From an uncultured Clostridia bacterium (GTDB taxonomy: Bacteria; Bacillota; Clostridia; TANB77; CAG-508): a DNA stretch of 61,868 nt. Shown piece by piece: positions 1 through 8,995 of this stretch. The notes under the pieces were generated by a model. The model made no database searches. It was given only the letters and a program-made list of their open reading frames with translations, and was not told where the DNA came from. Position numbers and translations under genes: made by a program. The stretch spans positions 1-61,868 of the forward strand of contig CAKPGC010000009.1 of NCBI GenBank assembly GCA_934154445.1. The letters are read 5' to 3'. The number at the start of each line of letters is the position of its first letter. Position 1 is the stretch's first letter.

Positions 1-64
1 CATATATGTAGCCACAAAGAATAATATTTAAAATAATGCAAGTTTTGTAAAAAGGGAGTAAGAA
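1..64 (+). other. Leader of rimO; no gene recognised
   Basis: The window opens in AT-rich sequence that closes in all three forward frames within about 30 bases, so it may hold the last few codons of an upstream gene, but nothing can be identified. A Shine-Dalgarno sequence AAAGGGAG ends a few bases before the rimO ATG at 65. No promoter is evident. Confidence 0.4.
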
Positions 65-1435
65 ATGAACGTAGGATTTATATCACTAGGATGTAGCAAA
101 AATTTAATAGATACAGAAGTAGCAATTGGGATGTTTAAAAAGAACAATTATAAAATAGTAAATAATCCAGAAGAAGCAGATATTTTAGTAATAAATACCT
201 GTGGATTCATTGAGTCTGCAAAAGAAGAAGCTATTAATACTATTTTAGAAATGGCTGAATATAAAAAGAAAAGATGTAAATATTTGATAGCAATGGGATG
301 CCTTGTTCAAAGATATTATGATGATTTGGTAAAACTATTACCTGAAGTAGACTTGTTTATAAAAATAGATGAATATAACAAATTATGGGATAAAATAGAA
401 AACCTAGTTAAAAGAGATATTGTAGAAAAATCAAAGACAAAAACAAGTAAAAAAATATCCGAAATTGAGCCACTTCCAATGCCAAAGTATAATGAGTTTA
501 TGGAAAGAATTGTAACAACAGGAAAGAATTATGCATATCTAAAAATAGGTGAAGGATGTAGCAATAAATGTACATATTGTGCTATTCCGTATATAAGAGG
601 TCCATTTGTTAGCAGAGAAATGGACGAGATATTAAATGAAGCTAAAATGCTTGCCAAAAAAGGAATAAAAGAATTAATAGTTATTGCACAAGATACAACA
701 AAATATGGTGTTGATATTTATGGTGAAAGCAAATTAGCTGAATTATTAGAAAAATTAAGCAAGATAGATGGAATTGAATGGATTAGATTTTTATATTCTT
801 ATCCAGAAGGAATTACAGACGAATTGATAAAAACAGTTGCAAATAATAGCAAAATAGCAAAATATTTTGATATTCCAATTCAACATATATCAAATTCAAT
901 ATTAAAGAAAATGAATAGAAGAACTAGCAAAGAAAACATCACAGGTATAATAGAAAAAATAAGAAAACAAATACCAGATGTTACATTAAGAACAAGTTTA
1001 ATAGTTGGTTTCCCAGGAGAAACAAATGAAAATTTTGAAGAACTTTTGGGATTTGTTAAAACTACAAAATTTGATAAATTGGGAGTATTCAAATATTCAA
1101 AAGAAGAGGGAACACCAGCTGCAAGACTTCCAGAACAAATACATGGAAACACTAAAAAAGCAAGATATAACAAAATAATGGCAGAACAACAAACAATCTC
1201 AAAACAAGTCTTAGAAAATAAAGTTGGAAAAACTTATAAAGTTTTAGTTGAAGATATGTCTTTTGATGGTAAATATTTTGTTGGTAGAACAATGAAAGAT
1301 GTTCCGGAGGAAGATGGTTTGGTATACATAGAAAATGATGGTTCTTTTGATGTTAATGAGATTTTGAATAAATTTGTTAATTGCAAAATAACTGATGTTA
1401 CTAATTATGATTTAAAAGGAAAAATAGTAAAATAA
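65..1435 (+). CDS. rimO: Ribosomal protein S12 methylthiotransferase RimO
   Basis: Radical SAM methylthiotransferase that adds a methylthio group to the conserved aspartate of ribosomal protein S12. The 456 residues match the usual family length. The N-terminal UPF0004 domain carries the three ligands of the auxiliary cluster at C10 (SLGCSKN), C46 (NTCGF) and C79 (AMGC). The radical SAM motif is C165-xxx-C169-xx-C172 (EGCSNKCTYC), and a TRAM-like RNA-binding tail fills roughly residues 385-456. The SLGCSKN start and a C-terminal TRAM domain fit RimO better than MiaB. The ATG at 65 has an AAAGGGAG ribosome site. It stands alone on the plus strand and shares a bidirectional terminator with rqcH. 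Confidence 0.95.
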   Translation: MNVGFISLGCSKNLIDTEVAIGMFKKNNYKIVNNPEEADILVINTCGFIESAKEEAINTILEMAEYKKKRCKYLIAMGCLVQRYYDDLVKLLPEVDLFIKIDEYNKLWDKIENLVKRDIVEKSKTKTSKKISEIEPLPMPKYNEFMERIVTTGKNYAYLKIGEGCSNKCTYCAIPYIRGPFVSREMDEILNEAKMLAKKGIKELIVIAQDTTKYGVDIYGESKLAELLEKLSKIDGIEWIRFLYSYPEGITDELIKTVANNSKIAKYFDIPIQHISNSILKKMNRRTSKENITGIIEKIRKQIPDVTLRTSLIVGFPGETNENFEELLGFVKTTKFDKLGVFKYSKEEGTPAARLPEQIHGNTKKARYNKIMAEQQTISKQVLENKVGKTYKVLVEDMSFDGKYFVGRTMKDVPEEDGLVYIENDGSFDVNEILNKFVNCKITDVTNYDLKGKIVK

Positions 1436-1461
1436 AAAAGCGGATATAATTCCGCTTTTTT
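1434..1461. terminator. Bidirectional terminator between rimO and rqcH
   Basis: A stem AAAAAGCGGA (1435-1444) and TCCGCTTTTT (1451-1460) with loop TATAAT. The A and T runs on each side make it work for both convergent genes; the rqcH stop codon overlaps its right edge. Confidence 0.85.
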
Positions 1462-3187
1462 ATGGATTTACATTCAAAGTTTTATTATTAGAGTAAATTA
1501 CCATTCCAGGCTTAGAACCAGAAGGCTTTTTAACATATTTGACTTCACAATAATCAACAGGAACATTAGAAGAATTTTTTGCCTTACTATGTTGAGCAGC
1601 AATTCTAGCAACTTCAACTAAAACATTATCATTTGGAAAAGGCAAATTATTATCAATTTTCAAAATAGTATGGCTTCCATGAAAATCTTTAGTATGAAAC
1701 CAAATATCTGACTTGTTTGCATATTTCAAAGTTAAATAATCATTTTCTTTATTATTTCTACCAACCAAAACAGTATAACCATCAATGGTATATTTTAGAG
1801 GGTTAAAAGAAACAGTTTTGTTTTTAGTAAATTTAGATTTTTTTATTTTGCTTTTCTTAGAAGTGTTTAGTTCTTTTTTATCTTTAAAAATATCATTTTC
1901 AGAAATTTCATCGAAAATTGCACCAACCTCTTCAATTGTAGAACAATTTTCTAATTCATAAACAACACTTTCTATGTAATCAAGTTCTTTTAAGGTATCT
2001 TCTTTTTGTTTAGAAACAATAGCTAAAGCATTTTTTAACTTAGAATATTTTTTGAAAAATCTTTTTGCATTTATACTAGGTAAAAAACGTTTATCAAGCT
2101 TAATAGTTATTTTATTATTATTATCATAATAATTTTCCAACTCTATTTCAGATAAATTTCTATTAGGAATTCTATATAAGTTAGCAGTTATAAGTTCTCC
2201 AAAAATCCTATACTTTTCCATATCATCACAATCATGTAATTTTTCGTTTATATTATACAATCTTTTGTTATATTTTTTTAATGTATCTAAAATCAATTTT
2301 AATAATGTATTTCTATAATTTTTAAAAGTTTCCAAAGTCTCTTTTTTATAGTAAAAATCATCTATAAAATAATTTAGAGAAAAAGAAGTATTAGATTTGT
2401 TAGAAACTAAAAAATAATCTTTAACAACTCCATCTTTATCTTTAATTTCTTCAAAAGATAAATTATCAGTTCCAATATTATCAATTATATTATTGATATA
2501 ATTAAAAATACTTTCAAGATTTGTATTGTCTAATTTTGAAATTTCTAGTTTTTTAATTATGGAACAAATAAAATTTTTAGATATTCCATTAAAAGTGCTT
2601 GAAATTTGAGTAGGAAGATTGTTAATGTCAGGTGCGTCTAAGTGTTTTCTAAAATCTTCGAAATTTTTTAAATCAAAAAAACTAGATTTATTTGAAGAAG
2701 GAAAACTATATTTTGTATGTGGTAATATATCTCTATAATTTTCATCAATTTCTTTTATATGTCTCAAACTATCAATTATTATATTTGTATCATCTAATAA
2801 GATTATATTACTATGTTTTCCCATTAGTTCAATTACTAATTTTTTTGATATAATATCATCTAATTCATTAAAGCCTTCAAATTCTATAATAACAAGTCTT
2901 TCTAAATCGAATGTTATAAAGTTTTTCACTTTAAGCCCAATTAAGTTCTTTCGTAATAGCATGCAAAAATTGGGTGCAATATTTGGATTGGGCTTTGAGT
3001 TTGTCGTTAGGTTTATTCTACAATTTTGCGCATCAATACAAATGTCAATAGCATAATTTTTTTTATTCAAATATAAACCTAGTAATAATTCATTTTTATT
3101 AGGTTGAAAAATTTTATCAATCCTTGCTCCACATAAATCAACAAGTTCTGTTGATATTGCTTTTGTTACAATTCCATCAAATGCCAT
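1460..3187 (-). CDS. rqcH: NFACT family ribosome quality control protein RqcH
   Basis: RqcH/Rqc2-family protein (also annotated as fibronectin-binding protein FbpA) that binds stalled 50S subunits with peptidyl-tRNA and directs C-terminal alanine tailing. The 575 residues show an N-terminal NFACT-N domain beginning MAFDGIVTKA, a central coiled-coil region (about 260-430) and a C-terminal NFACT-R domain with DIWFH and HGSHT motifs (about 475-560). I chose the ATG at 3187 because MAFDG is the family start; an in-frame ATG 12 bases upstream sits directly against the AAAAGGA site. Around residue 96 the usual Asp-Arg pair, needed for tailing in Bacillus, reads Glu-Arg (FDLERLV), a conservative change. 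The gene is monocistronic. Confidence 0.92.
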   Translation of the reverse strand: MAFDGIVTKAISTELVDLCGARIDKIFQPNKNELLLGLYLNKKNYAIDICIDAQNCRINLTTNSKPNPNIAPNFCMLLRKNLIGLKVKNFITFDLERLVIIEFEGFNELDDIISKKLVIELMGKHSNIILLDDTNIIIDSLRHIKEIDENYRDILPHTKYSFPSSNKSSFFDLKNFEDFRKHLDAPDINNLPTQISSTFNGISKNFICSIIKKLEISKLDNTNLESIFNYINNIIDNIGTDNLSFEEIKDKDGVVKDYFLVSNKSNTSFSLNYFIDDFYYKKETLETFKNYRNTLLKLILDTLKKYNKRLYNINEKLHDCDDMEKYRIFGELITANLYRIPNRNLSEIELENYYDNNNKITIKLDKRFLPSINAKRFFKKYSKLKNALAIVSKQKEDTLKELDYIESVVYELENCSTIEEVGAIFDEISENDIFKDKKELNTSKKSKIKKSKFTKNKTVSFNPLKYTIDGYTVLVGRNNKENDYLTLKYANKSDIWFHTKDFHGSHTILKIDNNLPFPNDNVLVEVARIAAQHSKAKNSSNVPVDYCEVKYVKKPSGSKPGMVIYSNNKTLNVNP

Positions 3188-3255
3188 ATATAATCTCATT
3201 CCTTTTTTATTTTTTATATAATATAGCATAAAACAGCCTAATATTCAAATATAAA

Positions 3256-3284
3256 TTGACATTTCCCTAAAAATATAATAAAAT
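3256..3284 (+). promoter_or_regulatory. Sigma-A type promoter for the gene at 3374
   Basis: TTGACA at 3256-3261, a 17-base spacer and TAAAAT at 3279-3284. About 90 bases of leader follow, including a small inverted repeat ATCCTA...TAGGAT around 3305-3327. Confidence 0.7.
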
Positions 3285-3373
3285 AATAACGTTACAAAAT
3301 TTTAATCCTATTTTTCATCTTTAGGATAGCAACTTATAGTTAAATTATTATTTAATAGGAGGGATGTATCATT

Positions 3374-3727
3374 ATGAAGTTATATTTCTTTTACATCATT
3401 ATCGCTGCAATATTATTTATTTCCTCATTTTATTATCACGTTATACAAGAGGAAAGAAGTAAAGGAACAGGAAGGCTGATACATCATGTAGTGCAAGTCA
3501 TTTTCTTTGTTGCAAATATAGTATGTTTAATATTGGCAATTAAGAGCTCAGTTAAACTTAATAATATTGCAATAACGATTATAATGTATGCATTTTACAT
3601 TATTCCAATTGTAATTTATATAATGCATTTTTTGTGCTATATACGAAAAAAAGATAGTATAGATACAACATTGGGATGGTCGTTATATGTTCTATTTTTT
3701 TTAATAATAGGTTTATTTAGCAAATGA
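3374..3727 (+). CDS. Small four-helix membrane protein, unknown
   Basis: A 117-residue integral membrane protein that I do not recognise. It has four hydrophobic segments, at about residues 3-24, 34-55, 65-91 and 99-115, joined by short charged loops (EERSKGTGR, RKKDSID). There are no catalytic-looking motifs. The ATG is preceded by TAGGAGGG, a near-perfect Shine-Dalgarno, and the gene has its own TTGACA promoter and its own terminator, so it is a real monocistronic unit. A small sensor, a transporter accessory or a cell-wall stress protein are all possible; nothing in the neighbours decides between them. Confidence 0.75.
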   Translation: MKLYFFYIIIAAILFISSFYYHVIQEERSKGTGRLIHHVVQVIFFVANIVCLILAIKSSVKLNNIAITIIMYAFYIIPIVIYIMHFLCYIRKKDSIDTTLGWSLYVLFFLIIGLFSK

Positions 3728-3754
3728 CATGTACAACAGGAATTAAAATCCTAA

Positions 3755-3787
3755 AAAAACCATATCTATTTTATAGATATGGTTTTT
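3755..3787 (+). terminator. Rho-independent terminator
   Basis: The stem AAAAACCATATCTA pairs with TAGATATGGTTTTT. It follows the small membrane protein gene and precedes a new promoter. Confidence 0.85.
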
Positions 3788-3804
3788 AAAATATATAAAA
3801 ATTC

Positions 3805-3833
3805 TTGATTTTTAACAATTAATATAGTAAAAT
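3805..3833 (+). promoter_or_regulatory. Promoter for the DUF2207 gene
   Basis: TTGATT at 3805-3810, a 17-base spacer and TAAAAT at 3828-3833, about 30 bases before the ATG at 3863. The same TTGATT-17-TAAAAT form recurs at 26840 and 35179. Confidence 0.65.
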
Positions 3834-3862
3834 GATTATGAAAAAAAGAGAGGGGTAAAATA

Positions 3863-5758
3863 ATGAAAAATACAAGAAAAATCCTTTATGTATTAATACT
3901 TGCAATAACTTTTTTATTGATAGGTACGGTTAAATCAAAGGCAAGCACATTAGAACTAAATAATTTGGACTTTAACGTACAAATAAATAGCGATGGAAGT
4001 ATGGATGTAACAGAAATTTGGGACATATATATAAGTCAGACAAATACACTTTATAAATCATTCAAAACAGACTCTAGCAAATATTCAGGAATAACGAATG
4101 TTACAGTAAAAGAAATAACAGATGGACAGAATACTGATTTTATACATAATCAAAATTGGGAATATCATGTAGAAAAAGATCATTATTATGGTACAAATAA
4201 TGAAGATGGAGATTTTGAAATAGGTTGGGGTGTAGGACTAGACAATAGTAGAGGAACAAGAAAATATGTAATATCCTATACTGTAAAAGATGCAATTACA
4301 AAATATAATGATTATGCAGAACTTTACTGGCAATTTGTAGGAGAAGATTTCAAAATTCCTGCGGAGAAAATAACAGGAAACATATATCTACCAGCAAATG
4401 TATCAAGCAAAGATGAGATAAAAGTATGGGGACATACAGAAGATTTAAATGGAACCATATATGCAACAGAGTTAAATAAAATAGAGTTTGAACTAAATGA
4501 TTTTTCAGGTGGTAAATATGTAGAAATAAGGACACTGTTCCCTACAGAATTAATAACAGATTCAGGAAGAACAAAGAATATAGAAATTTTAAAAACAGCT
4601 ATTGGCGAAGAAACAAAGTGGGCAGATGAAGCAAATGCAAGAAGAGAAAGACAGGAATGGCTTGACAATAATATGCCAATAATATTAGTTGTTTGTTGTA
4701 TTTTAATAAATGTTATATTAATTATTATCTATGGTAAAAAAACAATAAAATATTTCAAAAAACTTAAAGAATTAAAAAAATATGAGCCAACAACAAAATT
4801 AAAATATTTTAGAGAAATGCCTTATGAAAATTCAACACCAGGTGAAGCTATAAAAACTATTAAGTTAAATATGGAATCATTCACAGCAACGAACTTTGGA
4901 AAAGTTTTTTCAGCAATTATGCTAGATTTGGCACTAAAAGGATATTTAGAAATAAAACAAGAAAAAAATGAAAAAGAAAAAGACATAATAAATATATATA
5001 TACTAAAACAAGTAGATGATAGTTTGAAATCTGACGAATCTCACATAATGACATTTATAAATAATGCATCAAAAGGAAGACAAGTAATAACACTAAAAGC
5101 ACTAGAAAAATATATAGAAAGCAATACAACTAAAACTGAAAATCTATTAACAGAAACATATAATGCTGTTAATGATCAACTTATTAATGAACAAATTATT
5201 GATTCAGAAAGCCAAAAAGAATATAAAAAATACAAAGGAAGCCAGATTGGTTACATTGTAGCAACTATATTTTTAATTATAAGCAATGCTTTTGTAGCAT
5301 TTATTATACCAATGTTTATATTTATAATTGATGCAATTTTATGCAGCAAAATTGCAAAAAAAACAAATGTGCTTACACAAAAAGGTGTTGATATACAAGA
5401 ACAATGGAAAGGCTTAATAAAATATATGGAAGACTTTTCAATGTTAGATAGAAGAGAGGTTCCAGAACTAGTTATATGGGAAAAATATTTAGTATATGCA
5501 ACAGTATTTGGAATAGCAGATAAAGTTATAAAACAATTAAAAATTGTATATCCAAACTTTGAGGAAGTAACAAATGGAATAAATACATACACATATATGA
5601 ATATAATGATGAATACAAACTTCAGCTCAACTTTTTCAAAAGCAATAAGTACATCAGTAGCATCATCAACATATTCATCAGGATCTGGCTCTGGAGGAGG
5701 ATTCTCAGGTGGAGGCGGATTTGGCCGGAGGCCGGAGGCGGCGGTGGCCGGTAGATAA
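3863..5758 (+). CDS. DUF2207 domain membrane protein with glycine-rich tail
   Basis: YciQ/DUF2207-type predicted membrane protein of unknown function. The 631 residues start with a signal peptide (about 1-27), then an extracytoplasmic beta-rich domain (about 28-235), a transmembrane helix near 270-292, a cytoplasmic helical region, two more helices near 465-500, and a Ser/Gly-rich tail. The family normally ends in a pure poly-Gly tail. Here the last residues read GFGRRPEAAVAGR; removing one C from each of three GGCCGG sites (5725/6, 5732/3 and 5748/9) gives GFG followed by poly-Gly and R before the same stop codon. The three apparent insertions together preserve frame. Start ATG has AGAGAGGGG upstream. 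Confidence 0.85.
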   Translation: MKNTRKILYVLILAITFLLIGTVKSKASTLELNNLDFNVQINSDGSMDVTEIWDIYISQTNTLYKSFKTDSSKYSGITNVTVKEITDGQNTDFIHNQNWEYHVEKDHYYGTNNEDGDFEIGWGVGLDNSRGTRKYVISYTVKDAITKYNDYAELYWQFVGEDFKIPAEKITGNIYLPANVSSKDEIKVWGHTEDLNGTIYATELNKIEFELNDFSGGKYVEIRTLFPTELITDSGRTKNIEILKTAIGEETKWADEANARRERQEWLDNNMPIILVVCCILINVILIIIYGKKTIKYFKKLKELKKYEPTTKLKYFREMPYENSTPGEAIKTIKLNMESFTATNFGKVFSAIMLDLALKGYLEIKQEKNEKEKDIINIYILKQVDDSLKSDESHIMTFINNASKGRQVITLKALEKYIESNTTKTENLLTETYNAVNDQLINEQIIDSESQKEYKKYKGSQIGYIVATIFLIISNAFVAFIIPMFIFIIDAILCSKIAKKTNVLTQKGVDIQEQWKGLIKYMEDFSMLDRREVPELVIWEKYLVYATVFGIADKVIKQLKIVYPNFEEVTNGINTYTYMNIMMNTNFSSTFSKAISTSVASSTYSSGSGSGGGFSGGGGFGRRPEAAVAGR

Positions 5759-5774
5759 AAAACTGCCTAAAGAT

Positions 5775-5800
5775 GTCAAAAAGGGACGCCCCTTTTTGAC
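5775..5800 (+). terminator. Perfect inverted repeat, probable terminator
   Basis: GTCAAAAAGGG and CCCTTTTTGAC form a near-perfect stem around a short loop, just after the DUF2207 stop codon. The T-run lies in the stem rather than after it. The right arm continues into TTGACA (5796-5801), which with a 17-base spacer faces TAAAAA at 5819 and could be the -35 of der. It belongs to a group of GTCA...TGAC hairpins seen elsewhere in the window. Confidence 0.6.
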
Positions 5801-5835
5801 AAATATAATAATAATATATAAAAAATAAAAAATAA

Positions 5836-5874
5836 AAACTTACCCCCAAAATGGCGTCCATTATGGGCAAGTTT
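5836..5874 (+). promoter_or_regulatory. Leader hairpin abutting the der ribosome site
   Basis: A 39-base imperfect palindrome with arms AAACTT...CCC...AAATGG and CCATT...GGG...AAGTTT. It ends one base before the GGAGAGG Shine-Dalgarno of der, so its stability could affect access to that site. A related TGCCAAA...TTTGGCA hairpin precedes spoIIIAC. Confidence 0.55.
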
Positions 5875-5887
5875 GGAGAGGAAAAAA

Positions 5888-7219
5888 ATGGCAAAACCAA
5901 TAGTAGCAATAATAGGAAAACCAAATGTAGGAAAGTCAACGTTTTTTAATTATTTGGCAGGTAGTAGAATATCAATTGTTCAAGATACACCGGGAGTTAC
6001 AAGGGATAGAATTTATGCAGAAACCAATTGGCGTGGTAGAAATTTTACACTTGTTGATACAGGTGGAATTGAACCTGATTCAGACGATATAATCTTATCT
6101 CAAATGAGAGAACAAGCTAATTTAGCAATTACAATGGCTGATGTAATTATATTTTTAACAGATATAAGACAAGGGGTAACAGCAGCAGACAGAGAAATTG
6201 CTTTAATGCTAAAAAAATCAGGGAAGCCAATAGTACTTGTATGTAATAAGGCTGATAATTATGATAAAGATAGTCAAGAAGCTTACGAATTTTATAATTT
6301 AGGAATAGGTGAACCACACCCAATATCAGCCACAAATGCATTAGGAATAGGGGATGTATTAGATTGCATATATGAGCATTTCCCTGAAAAAGATAGTTCA
6401 GAAGATGATGAGGAAATAATTAAAGTCGCAGTAATAGGAAAGCCAAATGTAGGAAAGTCATCATTAATAAATAAAATATTAGGAGAAAAAAGAACCATAG
6501 TAAGTAATATTGCAGGAACAACAAGAGATGCAATAGATTCTCCTTTTGAAAATGAACATGGAAAATATCTTTTAATTGATACAGCTGGTATTAGAAAACA
6601 TAGTAAAATAAATGAGAGTATAGAAAAATATAGTGTTCAAAGAAGTTTGCTTGCAGTAGAAAGAGCGGATGTATGCCTAATGATGATAGATGCAAATGAT
6701 GGTGTAACAGACCAAGATGCAAAAATTGCTGGTGAAGCTCATGAAGCTGGAAAAGGTGTTATTATAGTTGTAAATAAATGGGACGAGTATGAAAAAACAA
6801 CAGGTACATTAGAAAAATATAAAAAAGAGGTTTATGAAAAATTATCATATTTATCTTATGCACCAATTATATTTATATCAGCAAAAACAGGACAAAGAGT
6901 AGACAAATTATTTGATATGATAAATAATGTTGCCAAACAAAATTCTCTAAGAGTTTCAACATCAGTATTAAATCAAGTAATAAATGAAGCAATAGCAATA
7001 GTTCAACCACCAACAGATAAGGGAAAAAGATTAAAGATATATTATGGTACACAAGCATCAACAAAACCACCAACATTTATTATTTTTGTAAATAATAAAG
7101 AACTATTTCATTTTTCGTATCAAAGATATTTAGTAAATCAAATAAGAAAAGAATTTGGATTAGAGGGTACACCAGTAAGAATTATAGCAAGAGAAAAAAA
7201 TGAAAAGGATATCCAATAG
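5888..7219 (+). CDS. der: Ribosome biogenesis GTPase Der (EngA)
   Basis: Essential double-GTPase for assembly of the 50S subunit. Its 443 residues are typical. The first G domain has GKPNVGKS at residues 10-17, then DTPGVTRDR and the G4 motif NKAD; the second has GKPNVGKS at 184-191, DTAGIRK and NKWD, followed by a C-terminal KH-like domain (about 355-443). I start at the ATG at 5888, which gives MAKPIVAIIG and a well-spaced GGAGAGG; an in-frame TTG at 5873 overlaps that site and is unlikely. der, plsY and gpsA are close together on one strand, a common Clostridia order. Confidence 0.97.
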   Translation: MAKPIVAIIGKPNVGKSTFFNYLAGSRISIVQDTPGVTRDRIYAETNWRGRNFTLVDTGGIEPDSDDIILSQMREQANLAITMADVIIFLTDIRQGVTAADREIALMLKKSGKPIVLVCNKADNYDKDSQEAYEFYNLGIGEPHPISATNALGIGDVLDCIYEHFPEKDSSEDDEEIIKVAVIGKPNVGKSSLINKILGEKRTIVSNIAGTTRDAIDSPFENEHGKYLLIDTAGIRKHSKINESIEKYSVQRSLLAVERADVCLMMIDANDGVTDQDAKIAGEAHEAGKGVIIVVNKWDEYEKTTGTLEKYKKEVYEKLSYLSYAPIIFISAKTGQRVDKLFDMINNVAKQNSLRVSTSVLNQVINEAIAIVQPPTDKGKRLKIYYGTQASTKPPTFIIFVNNKELFHFSYQRYLVNQIRKEFGLEGTPVRIIAREKNEKDIQ

Positions 7220-7251
7220 GGATGTTTCTTTTGTATAAAGGAGGAATCGAA

Positions 7252-7896
7252 ATGTTAGCTTATATTATCATAGCAATAATTGCATATTTAATAGGGAGTG
7301 TAAACTTTTCTATTATAATTAGTAAAAAAATGGCAGGATTTGACGTAAGAGAAAAAGGAAGTGGAAATGCTGGAACAACAAACATGTTACGTTCTGTAGG
7401 GAAAAAAGCAGCAGCAATCACATTAGTATGCGATATTTTAAAAGGAGTAATTTCTATATGTATAGCAATTATTATAGGAAATATTGCAAAAAATCTAGAC
7501 AGGGAGTTACTTTTACAGATTGCAGGTATAGCAGTTGTTATTGGACATACCTTCCCAGTATTCTTTGGATTTAAAGGCGGAAAAGGTGTTGCAACATCCT
7601 TAGGAGTATTACTTATGAGCAATTGGCAAATAGGGCTAATTTGCTTAGTATTTGCATTAGTTTTAATGGCATTAACAAGAATGGTATCTTTAGGATCTTG
7701 TGGAGCAGCAGTTTTATTTCCAGTTTTAACGTTATTTATTAATGAACATTATACAGTATTAACTGAAGGAAAAAATGGAAATGTTTATTTTATATATAGC
7801 GTAATTTTAGCAATAATTGTTCTATATAATCATAGAGAAAACATAAAAAGAATTTTAAGTGGAACTGAAAATAAGCTAAGTTTTAGTAAAAAATAA
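7252..7896 (+). CDS. plsY: Acyl-phosphate:glycerol-3-phosphate acyltransferase PlsY
   Basis: Membrane enzyme that transfers an acyl group from acyl-phosphate to glycerol-3-phosphate, the first committed step of phospholipid synthesis. The 214 residues hold five to six transmembrane segments. The conserved family motifs are visible: GSGNAGTTNMLR near residue 37-48 and GGKGVATSLG near 104-113. I chose the ATG at 7252 with AAAGGAGG eight bases upstream rather than the earlier ATG at 7222. It sits between der and gpsA; gpsA makes its glycerol-3-phosphate substrate. Confidence 0.96.
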   Translation: MLAYIIIAIIAYLIGSVNFSIIISKKMAGFDVREKGSGNAGTTNMLRSVGKKAAAITLVCDILKGVISICIAIIIGNIAKNLDRELLLQIAGIAVVIGHTFPVFFGFKGGKGVATSLGVLLMSNWQIGLICLVFALVLMALTRMVSLGSCGAAVLFPVLTLFINEHYTVLTEGKNGNVYFIYSVILAIIVLYNHRENIKRILSGTENKLSFSKK

Positions 7897-7915
7897 AGTA
7901 CAAAGGAGTAACAAA

Positions 7916-8899
7916 ATGAAAAAAATAGCAATAATAGGAAGCGGTAGCTGGGGCGTTGCATTAGCTGTGCATTTGGCAAGTATTGGCAACACTGTAAATA
8001 TATGGTCTTTTATGGAAGAGGAAAGAGATATAATAAACAATGAAAAAAGATGTAAGTTTTTGCCGGGATTAGAATTACCAGAGAATATATATTGTTCAAC
8101 TGATTTTGAAGAGGTAATAAAAGATGCAGAATTTATTTTACATGTTACACCATCAAAATTTACTAGAAGTACATTTAAACAATATAAACAATACGTTGGA
8201 AACAAACCAATTATTATATGTGGAAAGGGATTCGAAAAAGAAACACTTGAAACATTAGATGAAGTTATTTTGGAAGAAATGCCAGAAGCAAAAGTCGGAG
8301 TCTTGTCAGGACCAAGCCATGCAGAAGAAGTTTCAGTAGCAATACCAACAGCATTAGTAATTGCATCTAAACATCAAAATATATTAAAAAAAGTTCAAGA
8401 TACATTTATGTCAGAAAAAATGAGGATATATACATCAAATGATGTTAAAGGTGTAGAATTAGGTGGAGCACTAAAAAATATAATAGCATTTTGTGCAGGA
8501 GTAGCTGCTGGAATAGGACTAGGAGATAATAGCTTTGCAGCATTAATAACAAGGGGATTGAAAGAAATTTCAAGACTTGGAGTAGAACTAGGAGGAAAAG
8601 AAGAAACATTCTATGGATTAAGCGGACTTGGAGACCTAATAGTAACCTGTTTGAGTGAACATAGTAGAAATAGAAAAGCAGGATATTTAATAGGACAAGG
8701 AATGCCACTTGAAGAAACTAAAAAAGAAGTTGGCATGGTAATAGAAAGTATTGACAATATTGAAGTAGCTTATGAACTTGGAAAATTGCACAATATAGAA
8801 ATGCCTATTGTGGAGACAGTATATAAAGTACTTTATGAAAAATTAGATCCAAAAGAAGCAGTTAAAAGCCTTATGACAAGAGACAAAAAAATGGAATAA
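7916..8899 (+). CDS. gpsA: Glycerol-3-phosphate dehydrogenase [NAD(P)+] GpsA
   Basis: Reduces dihydroxyacetone phosphate to sn-glycerol-3-phosphate for phospholipid synthesis. The 327 residues begin with a Rossmann fold, motif GSGSWGVALA at residues 7-16, followed by the substrate domain with GPSHAEEV and the catalytic lysine region ELGGALKNIIA, and further on GLGDLIVTC. Twenty bases separate it from plsY and it has the AAAGGAG site, so the two are almost certainly cotranscribed and functionally consecutive. Confidence 0.97.
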   Translation: MKKIAIIGSGSWGVALAVHLASIGNTVNIWSFMEEERDIINNEKRCKFLPGLELPENIYCSTDFEEVIKDAEFILHVTPSKFTRSTFKQYKQYVGNKPIIICGKGFEKETLETLDEVILEEMPEAKVGVLSGPSHAEEVSVAIPTALVIASKHQNILKKVQDTFMSEKMRIYTSNDVKGVELGGALKNIIAFCAGVAAGIGLGDNSFAALITRGLKEISRLGVELGGKEETFYGLSGLGDLIVTCLSEHSRNRKAGYLIGQGMPLEETKKEVGMVIESIDNIEVAYELGKLHNIEMPIVETVYKVLYEKLDPKEAVKSLMTRDKKME

Positions 8900-8948
8900 T
8901 ATGAATAAAATATAGAAATTTATGAAATAATACTTATAACAAAAATTG

Positions 8949-8972
8949 GTCAAAATCAACAATTATTTTGAC
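8949..8972 (+). promoter_or_regulatory. Leader hairpin before the zinc-ribbon gene
   Basis: GTCAAAAT (8949-8956) and ATTTTGAC (8965-8972) are perfect inverted repeats with an eight-base loop. It lies 10 bases before the AGGAGG of the next gene and is one of several GTCA...TGAC leader stems in the window. Without a following T-run it does not look like an ordinary terminator. Confidence 0.45.
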
Positions 8973-8995
8973 TTGAAATTGTAGGAGGAATATAT

